NCBI RefSeq assembly: GCF_013374095.1
Contig: NZ_AP022672.1
Coordinates: 3,551,501-3,615,500 of the forward strand
From: Sphingomonas sp. HMP6
Lineage (GTDB): Bacteria > Pseudomonadota > Alphaproteobacteria > Sphingomonadales > Sphingomonadaceae
Length of the DNA: 64,000 bases
Reading direction: 5' to 3'
The position numbers were made by a program, and so were the translations under genes. This document shows, piece after piece, positions 1 through 7,751 of the stretch. The notes under the pieces were generated by a model, which was given only the letters and a program-made list of their open reading frames with translations, made no database searches and was not told where the DNA came from. The first letter of the stretch is position 1. Every line of letters starts with the position of its first letter.

Positions 1-452
1 GCGACGCGATCTTTGCGCGCTGGGCGGTTTTGGTCGGGGCGCCCGAGCTGGTCGGCGATCCGCGCTACGCCAACGATATGGCGCGCGGCGACAATGGCAA
101 GCCATTGAGCGCGCGCATGGCGCAGTGGTGCGAAGCGCGCACCACCGAGGAAGCGATGGCGGCGCTGGGCGAGGCCCGGATACCGGCCGGTCCGGTGCTC
201 GCCCCATCGCAAGTCCTGTCACATCCGCAGACCGTGGCAGCGGGCTTGGCGGAGCCGATGGCCTATCCCGGCATCCCCACGCCGGCCCCCGTTGTCGGCG
301 CGCCAATCCGGTTGAGCGGCACGCCGCGCGACCCCATGCTGCGCGCGCCGCAAGCGGGCGAGCATAGTGCGGAAATCCTGACCGAGGCCGGATTCAGCGC
401 CGATGAGATTGCAGTGATGGCGTCAGCGGGCGTTGTTCAGCTTGGCGGATAG
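1..452 (+). CDS. CaiB/BaiF-type (family III) CoA-transferase, C-terminal part
   Basis: The frame is open from the left edge (codon phase begins at base 3) and stops at TAG 450-452, so only about the last 149 residues are present. The stretch EARIPAGPVLAPSQVL followed by HPQTVAAGL matches the C-terminal part of family III CoA-transferases, where a P-x-GPV segment precedes a downstream HPQ/DPQ motif. Such enzymes move CoA between an acyl-CoA and a free acid; the substrate cannot be told from this fragment. The thiolase-like gene downstream overlaps its end by about 20 bases, which suggests co-transcription and a shared acyl-CoA pathway. The catalytic Asp lies outside the window. Confidence 0.75.
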   Translation, partial: DAIFARWAVLVGAPELVGDPRYANDMARGDNGKPLSARMAQWCEARTTEEAMAALGEARIPAGPVLAPSQVLSHPQTVAAGLAEPMAYPGIPTPAPVVGAPIRLSGTPRDPMLRAPQAGEHSAEILTEAGFSADEIAVMASAGVVQLGG

Positions 453-1965
453 TCCCATCGAACCGGCACGGATTCCGGTGATCGTGGGGGTCGGTCAGAT
501 CAATGACCGCACCCCCGATCCGTTCGCGGCGCTCGATCCGGTCGCCTTGATGGCAGAGGCGCTGCGCAGCGCCGATGCAGATGGCGGCGGCGGGTGGTTG
601 GCGGCGCTCGATTCGCTGGCGGTGGTCGATCAGATCTCGTTTCGCGCGCTCAATCCCGTCGTCGACGCCCTTGCCGTGCAGCTCGGCATTGCACCGGCGC
701 ATCGTTTCCAGACCGCCATGCCGATGGGGGACAGCCCGATCCGGCTGCTCAACGAAGCGGCCAATCGGATCGGCAGCGGTGAAGCGACCGTGGCCGCGGT
801 GGTCGGTGCCGAGGCGCTTCGTACCGCGGCCCGTCGCGCAGCGGCTGCGGCAGGCGGTAACGAGGGCGACCATAATGCGATGCGGGTGCGGCATCGCGGG
901 CGCGCGCCCGACTATCGGCAACGCTATGGCCTCACCGCACCGGTGGACGTCTATCCCCTGTATGAGAATGCGGCGCGGGCCGCATGGGGCCAAACTTTGG
1001 CCGAGGGGCAGGCGGAAACGGGCGAGATGTGGGCGGCGATGTCGCGGGTCGCGGCGGACAATCCCCACGCCTGGCTACGCGCCGAGCGCGCCGCAGCGGA
1101 CATTATCCAGCCGACTGCCGACAACCGCCCGATCGCCTTTCCCTACACCAAGCTGATGGTCGCCAACAGTTCGGTCAACCAGGGGGCGGGCTTCATCGTC
1201 ACCAGCCTGGCCGAGGCGCGCGCGCGCGGTGTGCCCGAGAACCGGCTGGTCTATGTCGGCCACGGTGCCGCGGCGCATGAATCCGATGACGTGCTGGCGC
1301 GCGAAAATTACGAAGCGTCGCAGGGTATGCGGATTTCGCTGGAAGGGGCGCTGAGCGCTAACGGGCTTGCCATCGAAGACATCGACTTGGTCGAACTCTA
1401 TTCCTGCTTTCCGTGCGTTCCGAAGATGGCACGCCGGATCATCGGATGGCCGCAAGACCGGCCCGTCAGCGTGGTCGGCGGGCTGACCTTTGGCGGTGGG
1501 CCGATCGGCAATTACATGAGCCATGCCGTTGCGGCGATGGTCTTGCGGCTGCGCAGTGGTGACGGCCGCAACGCTCTGTTGTTCGGCAATGGTGGCTTTG
1601 CGACGCACAACCACAGCATCGTCTTGGCGAGCACGCCGCTGTCGGCGGTGCGTTTCCCCCATGATTTTGACTGTCAAAGCCGCGCAGACGCGGCGCGTGG
1701 GCCGGTGCCGACCGTGAACGAGAGCTATGCCGGTCCGGGCACGATCGAGAGTTACACCGTCATGTATGCGCGGACCGGTGCCGCGAGCGCAGGCGTCGTC
1801 GTTGCGCGTAACCCGGCAGGCGACCGGTTTCTTGCAGCAGTTTCCGCAGAAGATATGGCGACGATCCAGTTCCTGAGCGATGGGCGGGTGGAACCCGTCG
1901 GCACCTCAGGGATCGCCCGCCGCGGCGACGACGGATTGCTGATTTGGATGCCGACGGTCGCTTAA
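433..1965 (+). CDS. Thiolase-like acetyl-CoA acetyltransferase family protein with extra C-terminal domain
   Basis: The product is 510 residues. The opening PVIVGVGQINDR, GHGAAAHES near residue 275, ELYSCFPCVPKMAR near 321 and GGLTFGGGPIGNYMSH near 350 are landmarks of the SCP2-like/TLP1 branch of the thiolase superfamily. About 100 residues beyond the thiolase fold match the extra C-terminal domain of thiolase-like protein type 1 by position and length. The N-terminal nucleophilic Cys of classical thiolases is not evident, so activity on acetoacetyl-CoA is uncertain. The TTG at 433 gives the longest frame and overlaps the CoA-transferase end; a GTG at 478 is an alternative. The context suggests acyl-CoA metabolism. 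Confidence 0.78.
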   Translation: MFSLADSPIEPARIPVIVGVGQINDRTPDPFAALDPVALMAEALRSADADGGGGWLAALDSLAVVDQISFRALNPVVDALAVQLGIAPAHRFQTAMPMGDSPIRLLNEAANRIGSGEATVAAVVGAEALRTAARRAAAAAGGNEGDHNAMRVRHRGRAPDYRQRYGLTAPVDVYPLYENAARAAWGQTLAEGQAETGEMWAAMSRVAADNPHAWLRAERAAADIIQPTADNRPIAFPYTKLMVANSSVNQGAGFIVTSLAEARARGVPENRLVYVGHGAAAHESDDVLARENYEASQGMRISLEGALSANGLAIEDIDLVELYSCFPCVPKMARRIIGWPQDRPVSVVGGLTFGGGPIGNYMSHAVAAMVLRLRSGDGRNALLFGNGGFATHNHSIVLASTPLSAVRFPHDFDCQSRADAARGPVPTVNESYAGPGTIESYTVMYARTGAASAGVVVARNPAGDRFLAAVSAEDMATIQFLSDGRVEPVGTSGIARRGDDGLLIWMPTVA

Positions 1966-2023
1966 ATTCCGGGCGCACCGCGTCTAATTCTCGTGCGCCC
2001 GGCGCTACACTCCCCGCGCGCCG

Positions 2024-2338
2024 TCAGACTTCGCGCACGTCGTCCGCCTCGAATTCGCCGAACGCCTCGCGAACTTTGGCGACCTTGGCCGCATCGTCGA
2101 TTTCGACCGACACGGTCACCGCGCCGTTTAGAGGCGCGTCATCCCGCTTCTCTGGGCTCGGTTCGCCGGCCTCGGTATCGGACCCCGCTTGCTCCTCGCC
2201 GGCGGTATTTTCGCTGCCGGCGGTGGCAATGAAGATGTCGGTGCGTTCGATCTTATGTTCCTGGACCAGTCGTTCGACGGTCATCTCGGCCTCGCGGCGC
2301 GTCGCGAAATTTGCGTTGAGCGTCGTTCCCATCATCAT
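2024..2338 (-). CDS. Small acidic hypothetical protein
   Basis: The product is about 104 residues. It opens with a TTLNANFATRREAEMTVERL segment, continues through a Glu/Asp-rich linker, and ends in a second short alpha/beta-looking segment (VTVSVEIDDAAKVAKVREAF). It has no signal peptide or membrane segment. The two end segments look like halves of a ferredoxin-like fold joined by a disordered acidic linker, but that is inference. Three ATG codons stand in a row; the Shine-Dalgarno GGGAG at 2340-2344 is best spaced for the third (2330-2332), so the true start may be six bases in. It stands alone between two forward genes. Function is unknown. Confidence 0.6.
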   Translation of the reverse strand: MMMGTTLNANFATRREAEMTVERLVQEHKIERTDIFIATAGSENTAGEEQAGSDTEAGEPSPEKRDDAPLNGAVTVSVEIDDAAKVAKVREAFGEFEADDVREV

Positions 2339-2423
2339 ACTCCCGTGCCGCCGACGGTGGTCGGGGTCGTGAACGAGAACGCACGGAAACGCATCGGGTT
2401 CGCCGGTTGTGCGTTAGACGTTG

Positions 2424-3254
2424 ATGAAGATGATCCGCTTTCCCGACGGCATCGAGGTGCCCGCGCTTGGCCAGGGCACTTGGATGATGGCCGAGCGCGC
2501 CGACCGCCGCGCGGAAGAGATTGCGGCGCTCCGTGCCGGGATCGCGCTCGGCATGACCCTCGTCGACACCGCAGAAATGTACGCCAACGGCGCATGCGAG
2601 CGGCTGGTCGGCGAGGCGATTGCCGAGGTCCGCGACCAAGTGTTTCTCGTCAGCAAAGCGTATCCGCACAATGCGTCTCGTGAGCGTTTACCCCGCGCCT
2701 GCGATGCGAGCCTAGCGCGTCTTCGCACCGACCGGGTCGATCTTTACCTCCTCCACTGGCGCGGCAGCGTCCCTTTTGCCGAGACGGTCGAGGCGATGGA
2801 GCGGCTGGTTGACGCTGGCAAGATCCTGCGTTGGGGCGTCAGCAACCTCGGCATCGACGCCATGGCCGAGCTGTTCGCCGCAGGCGGCGGTGCCTGCGCA
2901 ACCGATCAGATTCTCTACAATCTGACCCGGCGCGGACCGGAGTACGACCTATTGCCTTGGCTCGCTGACCACGGCCTGCCGACCATGGCGTACAGCCCTG
3001 TCGAGCAGGGTCGGCTCCCCCACGAACGCGCGCTCGCCGACGTCGCTTTTGATCTTGGAGCGACGCCCGCGCAACTCGCTCTTGCGTGGCTGCTGGCGCG
3101 GGATGGCGTGATGGTCATCCCAAAGGCAGGTAGCAGCGCTCACGTGCAAGAAAACCGCGCCGCGGCGGATCTGATCCTTGCGCCCGAGACGATGGCCCGT
3201 CTTGACCTGGCGTTCCCGCGACCGACCGAGCCGGTCCCGTTGGAGATGCTGTAG
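2424..3254 (+). CDS. Aldo/keto reductase
   Basis: The product is 276 residues and should be a cytosolic NAD(P)H-dependent carbonyl reductase of the AKR superfamily. The catalytic tetrad is complete: Asp48 and Tyr53 (VDTAEMY), Lys78 (SKAY) and His111 (LLHW), numbering from the ATG at 2424. Late motifs WLLARDGVMVIPKAGS and HVQEN form the cofactor phosphate pocket. The length is usual for the family. A TTG directly upstream could extend it by one codon. It is a single gene with no partner that would reveal the substrate; the Tyr-Ser-Pro-Val-Glu-Gln stretch near residue 190 resembles the YafB/DkgB-like branch. Confidence 0.88.
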   Translation: MKMIRFPDGIEVPALGQGTWMMAERADRRAEEIAALRAGIALGMTLVDTAEMYANGACERLVGEAIAEVRDQVFLVSKAYPHNASRERLPRACDASLARLRTDRVDLYLLHWRGSVPFAETVEAMERLVDAGKILRWGVSNLGIDAMAELFAAGGGACATDQILYNLTRRGPEYDLLPWLADHGLPTMAYSPVEQGRLPHERALADVAFDLGATPAQLALAWLLARDGVMVIPKAGSSAHVQENRAAADLILAPETMARLDLAFPRPTEPVPLEML

Positions 3255-3634
3255 CAACTCGCAATCCGCCCTGGCGCTTGGGCCGCTCGCTTATCGCCGA
3301 CCTATCAACGAGTGTCTGGGCAAGAGCGATCCCGAACTCCGGGCCTGGAGCAGTTCGCAACGGACGCGGGGGGGGGGGGGGGCAAATCTAGAAGATGCGT
3401 TCCTAGTCTGTTGCGAGAAACCAATCGGATTGATGCGCCGGCCACACGGATAATGCGATGAATGCGGCGCTGTGCTTCGTGGCGGACGAAATTCATCGGC
3501 GGTTTCATGGGCCGGTGCTCGAAAAGCTCTCGCGCGACGCGCGGATCGCGCTGTTCGGCCATGAAATGGCGCAATACCGGCTCTGATCGATTAAACGCAG
3601 CGCATATTCATCTTCGCCATTTTCCGCTTGGTGA
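3255..3634. other. Intergenic stretch with a 15-G run and a small ORF
   Basis: These 380 bases lie between the aldo/keto reductase and the left end of the integrative element. A homopolymer of 15 G occupies 3368-3382. The only coding-like frame is the 42-codon ORF at 3458-3586, listed separately. No terminator or RNA gene was recognised. Confidence 0.5.
3458..3586 (+). CDS. Possible small protein or gene remnant (42 aa)
   Basis: An ATG-initiated frame encodes 42 residues reading NAALCFVADEIHRRFHGP and ending HEMAQYRL. The composition looks like a folded helical segment rather than random translation of GC-rich DNA, but no ribosome site is convincing. It ends about 50 bases before the left att repeat, so it could be the stump of a core gene. 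No family was recognised. Confidence 0.25.
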   Translation: MNAALCFVADEIHRRFHGPVLEKLSRDARIALFGHEMAQYRL

Positions 3635-3648
3635 TGGTGACCCCTACG
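3635..3648. repeat. Left attachment-site repeat (distal att)
   Basis: This 14-bp copy of the tRNA-Glu(CTC) 3' end, tggtgacccctacg, is not part of a tRNA here. It marks the left edge of the element whose other copy is at 24830-24843. It lies 158 bp upstream of the integrase start. Confidence 0.75.
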
Positions 3649-3734
3649 GATACCGTTCTGAAATTCTAGGAACGATCATTACGTCCCAGCTACTTGATCT
3701 TGTTGCGAATACCTGAAAACAGTCGGGCCAGTGC

Positions 3735-3787
3735 GTCCCACAGTTTTCCGCTAAATCCGGATCAAAGTGTGGGACTTGATGTGGGAC
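3735..3787. promoter_or_regulatory. Candidate integrase arm-type sites (GTGGGAC repeats)
   Basis: The heptamer GTGGGAC occurs inverted at 3735-3741 and direct at 3769-3775 and 3781-3787, between the left att repeat and the integrase start. The same heptamer recurs at 24756-24762, with a partial copy at 24767-24772, just inside the right att site. Repeats of this kind at both ends are what arm-binding sites of a tyrosine integrase look like; binding is inferred. Confidence 0.45.
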
Positions 3788-3805
3788 TTCATTGTGGAGT
3801 TTCAG

Positions 3806-4963
3806 ATGGCGTTGACGACTCTCAAGGTCAAACATGCAGGCCCCGGCAGACATGCCGATATGCACGGTCTCTACCTCCTCGTTCGCGATAGCGGAGCGCG
3901 GTCCTGGGTGCTGCGGATGCAACACGCCGGGCGACGTCGCGATTTCGGCCTTGGACCTGCGCAAGACGTTCCTCTTGCGGATGCACGCATCCTCGCCGCG
4001 AACTTGCGCAAGGCCGTTCGCGCGGGCGAGGAGCCTGAATCGCGGCGTAGGGCAGGGCAAAGGTCTGCACCGACCTTCGAGAAAGTCACGCGCGATTGCT
4101 ACGACACTATGAAAGGTGGTTGGAAGGACCAGCGTCACGTTTCCTGGATATCGAGCTTCGAGCGGCACGTCTTTCCGCTCATCGGTGGCAGAGCCGTGAC
4201 CGCGATCGACAGCGCAGCGGTCCTCACCGTGTTGGAGCCGATCTGGCTTACGGTCCCGGACACCGCAAAGCGAGTGCTGCAAAGGATCGGTACGGTGCTG
4301 GACTACGCGCACATCAAAGGGTTCGTGCCGGAGGAGGTTTCGCTTAGATCCGTTACACGCGGCCTCCCGCGGCAGACGCATCAGGTGACCCATCGCGCGG
4401 CGATGCCGCATGAAGATGCGCCCGCGTTCATGAAGGCCCTGCTGGCGCTGCCTTCGACCTTGGGTCGCGATGCGCTGCAGCTCACGATCCTGACCGCGGT
4501 GCGATCCAACGAGACCCGCAAGGCAGTTTGGGGCGAGTTCGACCTCGACAAGGCGACATGGTCGATCCCGGCATCCCGCATGAAGATGAAGGAAGCGCAT
4601 GTCGTGCCACTGGCACCTGCGGCTGTTAAGCTTCTAAGAGCCTTGCGCCAACGCCACCTTGAACTGCACGGAGCGGTGAAGCCGGAGCGCCTGTTGTTCA
4701 GTTCGCGTCGCGACAAGCCGATCAGCGACATGACGATGCTCAAAGTTCTGCGCGACATGAAGATCACGGACGCGACGGTGCACGGCTTCCGTAGCACCTT
4801 CACCGACTGGGTAGCCGAATGCACCGACGTTTCGAAGGAGGTCGCCGACAAGGCGCTGGCGCACCAGATCGCAAATGCGGTCGAAGCGGCTTATCGGCGC
4901 ACCGATTTCTTCGACCGGCGACGCGTGCTTATGAGCGAGTGGGCACACTTTCTGGGAGCTTGA
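3806..4963 (+). CDS. P4-type tyrosine recombinase/integrase
   Basis: The product is 385 residues and catalyses integration and excision of the element at tRNA-Glu. An N-terminal DUF4102-like arm-binding region (about 1-85) and a SAM-like core-binding domain (about 90-190) precede the catalytic domain. The catalytic residues are visible: Arg233 (TAVRSNE), His326 and Arg329 (HGFR), His353 (ALAHQ) and nucleophile Tyr363 (EAAYRR). The ATG at 3806 is chosen because GGAG lies 6 bases upstream; an open GTG at 3767 would add 13 unlikely residues over the candidate arm sites. It reads inward from the left att repeat, the usual place for an island integrase. No in-frame defect is seen. Confidence 0.92.
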   Translation: MALTTLKVKHAGPGRHADMHGLYLLVRDSGARSWVLRMQHAGRRRDFGLGPAQDVPLADARILAANLRKAVRAGEEPESRRRAGQRSAPTFEKVTRDCYDTMKGGWKDQRHVSWISSFERHVFPLIGGRAVTAIDSAAVLTVLEPIWLTVPDTAKRVLQRIGTVLDYAHIKGFVPEEVSLRSVTRGLPRQTHQVTHRAAMPHEDAPAFMKALLALPSTLGRDALQLTILTAVRSNETRKAVWGEFDLDKATWSIPASRMKMKEAHVVPLAPAAVKLLRALRQRHLELHGAVKPERLLFSSRRDKPISDMTMLKVLRDMKITDATVHGFRSTFTDWVAECTDVSKEVADKALAHQIANAVEAAYRRTDFFDRRRVLMSEWAHFLGA

Positions 4964-5189
4964 GGCTGTCGCGGCTTGTGGGCCGATCCCGTCTGACCGG
5001 TTCTGGCCATGACCAAGCAGAAAGCCAACCTCTGGTTCAGCCAGTGCAATTCGACCGCTTCCGACCCAGACATTGCCATTCCGGGAGCTCAGCGGTGATC
5101 CCGAAAGCCGACCGGCGGCTTTTCTTCGCCGCTAAGGATCGCACCGCCGCTGTCGCACGGCTTGGCCTGGTGGAAAGCGGACGTAGCCG

Positions 5190-5714
5190 TCAGCCGCCAG
5201 TCCAGACGCTGAACTTACTCGGCTCCGGCGTGGCAACGGTCGAAAGATGGATGACAGATCGCGGATTTAGACCTGACATCTTGATCAGAAAAAGATGAAG
5301 GTTCGGCGTTCCTGAGCAATCCGCGCCGATATTTACTTCGTAATCCGCTTCGGAGCAAGCAGCGAAGATTCCTGCATCTGTGTTCACCAGCAGGGCGACC
5401 TTTCGGTTTTTACGCTCGTCAAGGAACATTACGTCGAAAATTTCGAATGTGCTCACTGGTAGTGGGTCAAGACGCGCCAGCTCGTTCGCAAGATCGCGTT
5501 CCATAGGAGAACCATCGGCCATCAGGCGCATGTTAAATAACTCACGAAACCTTTCTTTGTCACGCTGCCACCATGCTTCAAATAACCTCTGCACCTGCTG
5601 GTTTTCTAGGCCCGCAGCACGTGGCGACTTGAGCGCATACGAACAGGCATTAGCGGGCGTCGAGAATAAAGCTGGCAAAGTTGCTGCCAAAGCGAGAAGG
5701 CTTCTGCGATCCAT
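5190..5714 (-). CDS. Secreted hypothetical protein (174 aa)
   Basis: The start chosen at 5714 gives a clear signal peptide (Arg-Arg, then LLALAATLPALF, cleavage after A-N-A before Cys-Ser-Tyr). The mature part has a helical FEAWWQRDKERFRELF segment followed by beta-rich sequence with FDVMFLDERKNRKVALLV, and three Cys. The layout resembles an NTF2/SnoaL-like fold, but this is a weak structural guess. The frame stays open upstream to 5978 only because it reads through an antisense tRNA fragment; that extension is rejected. It stands alone on the island next to the integrase. Function is unknown. Confidence 0.6.
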   Translation of the reverse strand: MDRRSLLALAATLPALFSTPANACSYALKSPRAAGLENQQVQRLFEAWWQRDKERFRELFNMRLMADGSPMERDLANELARLDPLPVSTFEIFDVMFLDERKNRKVALLVNTDAGIFAACSEADYEVNIGADCSGTPNLHLFLIKMSGLNPRSVIHLSTVATPEPSKFSVWTGG

Positions 5715-6093
5715 CGAGGTAGGATGGATGACGGTTTGAATGTCCGCAAGTGGGCGGCAACGGTCGGGCCGCTTTCCTGCCCGAAACCTTCCGGTTGGCT
5801 TTCGGGCGGACCGACGCGGCGGAAATGATCCGAACGGCGTCAGGTGGTGGAAAGCAGACCGGCAACTTTCGGGCTCCGAATGCCTGAAGTCCCCTTCCGC
5901 TGCCGGATTTCCTTTTTTATCCGCGCTGCACACTGGGGGTGTGAGGGTCGCAGGTTCGAATCCTGTCGCTCTGACCAACTTTCTAAATAGTTACAGTTAC
6001 TTAGGTGACATTCGGAAAGTGCTTGCGGTTTCGCATTTGTCGCCCATATCCGCTGGCTTCTAGCCCCTGATTGCCGAGGGCAATGTTGGCGCG
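5715..6093. other. Non-coding stretch with tRNA-Pro fragment and degenerate repeats
   Basis: These 379 bases hold no supported gene. 5752-5900 contain a run of GC-rich short phrases (gggccgctttcctgcccgaa and relatives) of the kind that recurs between sphingomonad genes. 5928-5977 is the 3' half of a tRNA-Pro, listed separately. Confidence 0.5.
5928..5977 (+). tRNA. tRNA-Pro(GGG) 3'-half fragment (probable att scar)
   Basis: An anticodon arm with GGG in the loop (5928-5944), a T arm with loop TTCGAAT (5950-5966), an acceptor 3' strand CGCTCTG, discriminator A and CCA are present and in the right spacing. G72 and A73 fit tRNA-Pro. No 5' half precedes it, so it is not a functional gene. A fragment beginning at the anticodon arm and running to CCA is what a tyrosine integrase leaves as a displaced att copy, so this is probably the scar of another insertion. 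Confidence 0.6.
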
Positions 6094-7650
6094 TTAGGAT
6101 CTACGCAGGCTCACGCGATAATGGTAGAGCCCGAGCTGCTCTACCACGGCAAAGTCACCGACCCGCGCGTCATGGCGTGCGAAAAACGCGCGGGCCAAAG
6201 ACCGGTCCCGGAAAAACTTTTTCGAACCATCGAGGTCCGTCATCGTCGGAGCACCGCCGCCATAGTCGACCGCCACCTGTCGTGGCGCGATAGCGCCCTT
6301 ATTGGACCCGCCGATGGCATCGGCAGGGAAGCGATCGAAAAATCCGCGCAGGTAAATATGCGAATTGTCGATATTGCCTTGTGTGAGCTCCACCTCGCCG
6401 AGGACAAGTGCTCCGGCCCTCGCTTGCGCCACCGCTGGCGCCGCTGCTATTGTTGGTGCGGAAATCACGGCTGCGCGAACCGGGGCAGGCACTGCCATCT
6501 TGGGTGGCGCGCTTACGGGTATCACCTGACCAACCTGCTCGGCCAGCAGCACAACCTGTGCCGCAGCCCGCGCGTCCTCGCCAGCATCGTGGTGGTCAAA
6601 GCTCAGCGACAGGACCGTTTTCAGATTGGCAAGGCCATGGCCGCCGTTGCCTTCCAGTTCCGGCCAAGCCTTGCGCGCGACCTGCACGCTGTCGCGCCAA
6701 GCCCAATCCGGCGACGACAGCCTGGCCTTCTGGCAAGCTGCGGTGATCGCGCTGCAATCGAAGCCGGAATGCTGATACACTGTCAGCCCTGCCAGCGCCC
6801 CGCGCAACACCTTCATCACCTCGGCAAACAGCGGGGCGCCCGCGACCGTTTTCGCGCTGATCCCATGCAGATAAGTGAAGCGCCATTCCTGCACCTGCGG
6901 GTCGACATGGGCCTTCCAGGTGACAATCGTATTGTCGGGACGCACGCAGGCGACACCGATCTGGCAGATGCTTCCCCGGTCGTTGTTGGCGGTTTCGACA
7001 TCGAGCGCGACAAACCGGAACGGGCCTTGGGGGAAGCGCAGCACATTGGGGCCTTGGCCGCTTACAGCAGCCAGCGCAGTTTGCGCGACCGGCATTCGGC
7101 CGCTGGCGGCATTCAAGCACTGTCGCTGGCGTTCCAGCGCAGCCTTTTCCCGATCCCCCCAACCCAGATGGCGGATGGTCTCGTCGACCAGATCGACCGG
7201 CTCGTCATATACGGCGGTCTTGCGCGCGTTCCACGCGGTGGCCTCTGCCGGCGCAATGCGGATCACCTCGGCTTCGAGGCCAACAATGTCGGCGCTGTCG
7301 GGCAAGACAACCCAGACCGCGCGGCAATGCCGGGCGATGAAGGTGTTGCGCAACTTCTTGGCGATGCCCCCATCGGCCTGGGTGGCCGGGTCAAGCCGCT
7401 GGCGCCACATTCTGCCCGTGTTGTACATGGTGGAGAAGTAGTGGCTGAGGTGTTCCGAGCCGGTCCGGTGCTTGGCGTGGATGCGGCTGTATAAGGATTG
7501 CCCAAGGGATTTGGTCGAGCCGATGTAGCGCAGATGGCCGAGATGGTCGACGAGGCCATAGAGCCCGCGCCCATCTCGAGGGGCGTCCTTGGTGTGGCGG
7601 TGCGGGGCGGCAAGCAGTTGATCCAGCAGGTCTTGGGCTGAGAATTCCAT
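6094..7650 (-). CDS. GIY-YIG-like / DnaQ-like 3'-5' exonuclease fusion with unknown C-terminal domain
   Basis: The product is 518 residues with three parts. Residues about 25-110 look like a GIY-YIG nuclease core (GLYGLVDHLGHLRYIGS, then Arg-Ile-His). Residues about 205-375 are a DEDDh exonuclease: FVALDVETAN gives Asp and Glu, YQHSGFDCSAI the second Asp, and HHDAGEDARAA the His and final Asp. The last ~95 residues (SHIYLRGFFDRFP, AIGGSNKG, then a Tyr-rich end) form a separate domain I do not recognise. DnaQ/UvrC-like fusions occur in DNA repair; here the island context makes a defence or element-maintenance role equally possible. The start at 7650 has AAGGA well placed. It is last in a three-gene reverse cluster. 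Confidence 0.72.
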   Translation of the reverse strand: MEFSAQDLLDQLLAAPHRHTKDAPRDGRGLYGLVDHLGHLRYIGSTKSLGQSLYSRIHAKHRTGSEHLSHYFSTMYNTGRMWRQRLDPATQADGGIAKKLRNTFIARHCRAVWVVLPDSADIVGLEAEVIRIAPAEATAWNARKTAVYDEPVDLVDETIRHLGWGDREKAALERQRQCLNAASGRMPVAQTALAAVSGQGPNVLRFPQGPFRFVALDVETANNDRGSICQIGVACVRPDNTIVTWKAHVDPQVQEWRFTYLHGISAKTVAGAPLFAEVMKVLRGALAGLTVYQHSGFDCSAITAACQKARLSSPDWAWRDSVQVARKAWPELEGNGGHGLANLKTVLSLSFDHHDAGEDARAAAQVVLLAEQVGQVIPVSAPPKMAVPAPVRAAVISAPTIAAAPAVAQARAGALVLGEVELTQGNIDNSHIYLRGFFDRFPADAIGGSNKGAIAPRQVAVDYGGGAPTMTDLDGSKKFFRDRSLARAFFARHDARVGDFAVVEQLGLYHYRVSLRRS

Positions 7651-7751
7651 GATCGTCCTTGAATGCGGCGTGGCGCATGGCGTGTGTCACGCCAAGATGC
7701 GTGTGAGGGTGCCAGGACCGGCGCCGATGGTGTGTGGCGCCGGCGGGTGGA

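Noticed and set aside
5715-5978. 88-residue upstream extension of the secreted protein frame (5190-5714)
   Set aside because: Its first residues (VRATGFEPATLTPP) are the antisense translation of the tRNA-Pro fragment, a well-known artefact; the signal peptide at 5714 gives a better start.
6121-7494. Long forward open frame opposite the GIY-YIG/DnaQ-like gene
   Set aside because: It is the complement of a frame with clear exonuclease motifs; high GC keeps antisense frames open.
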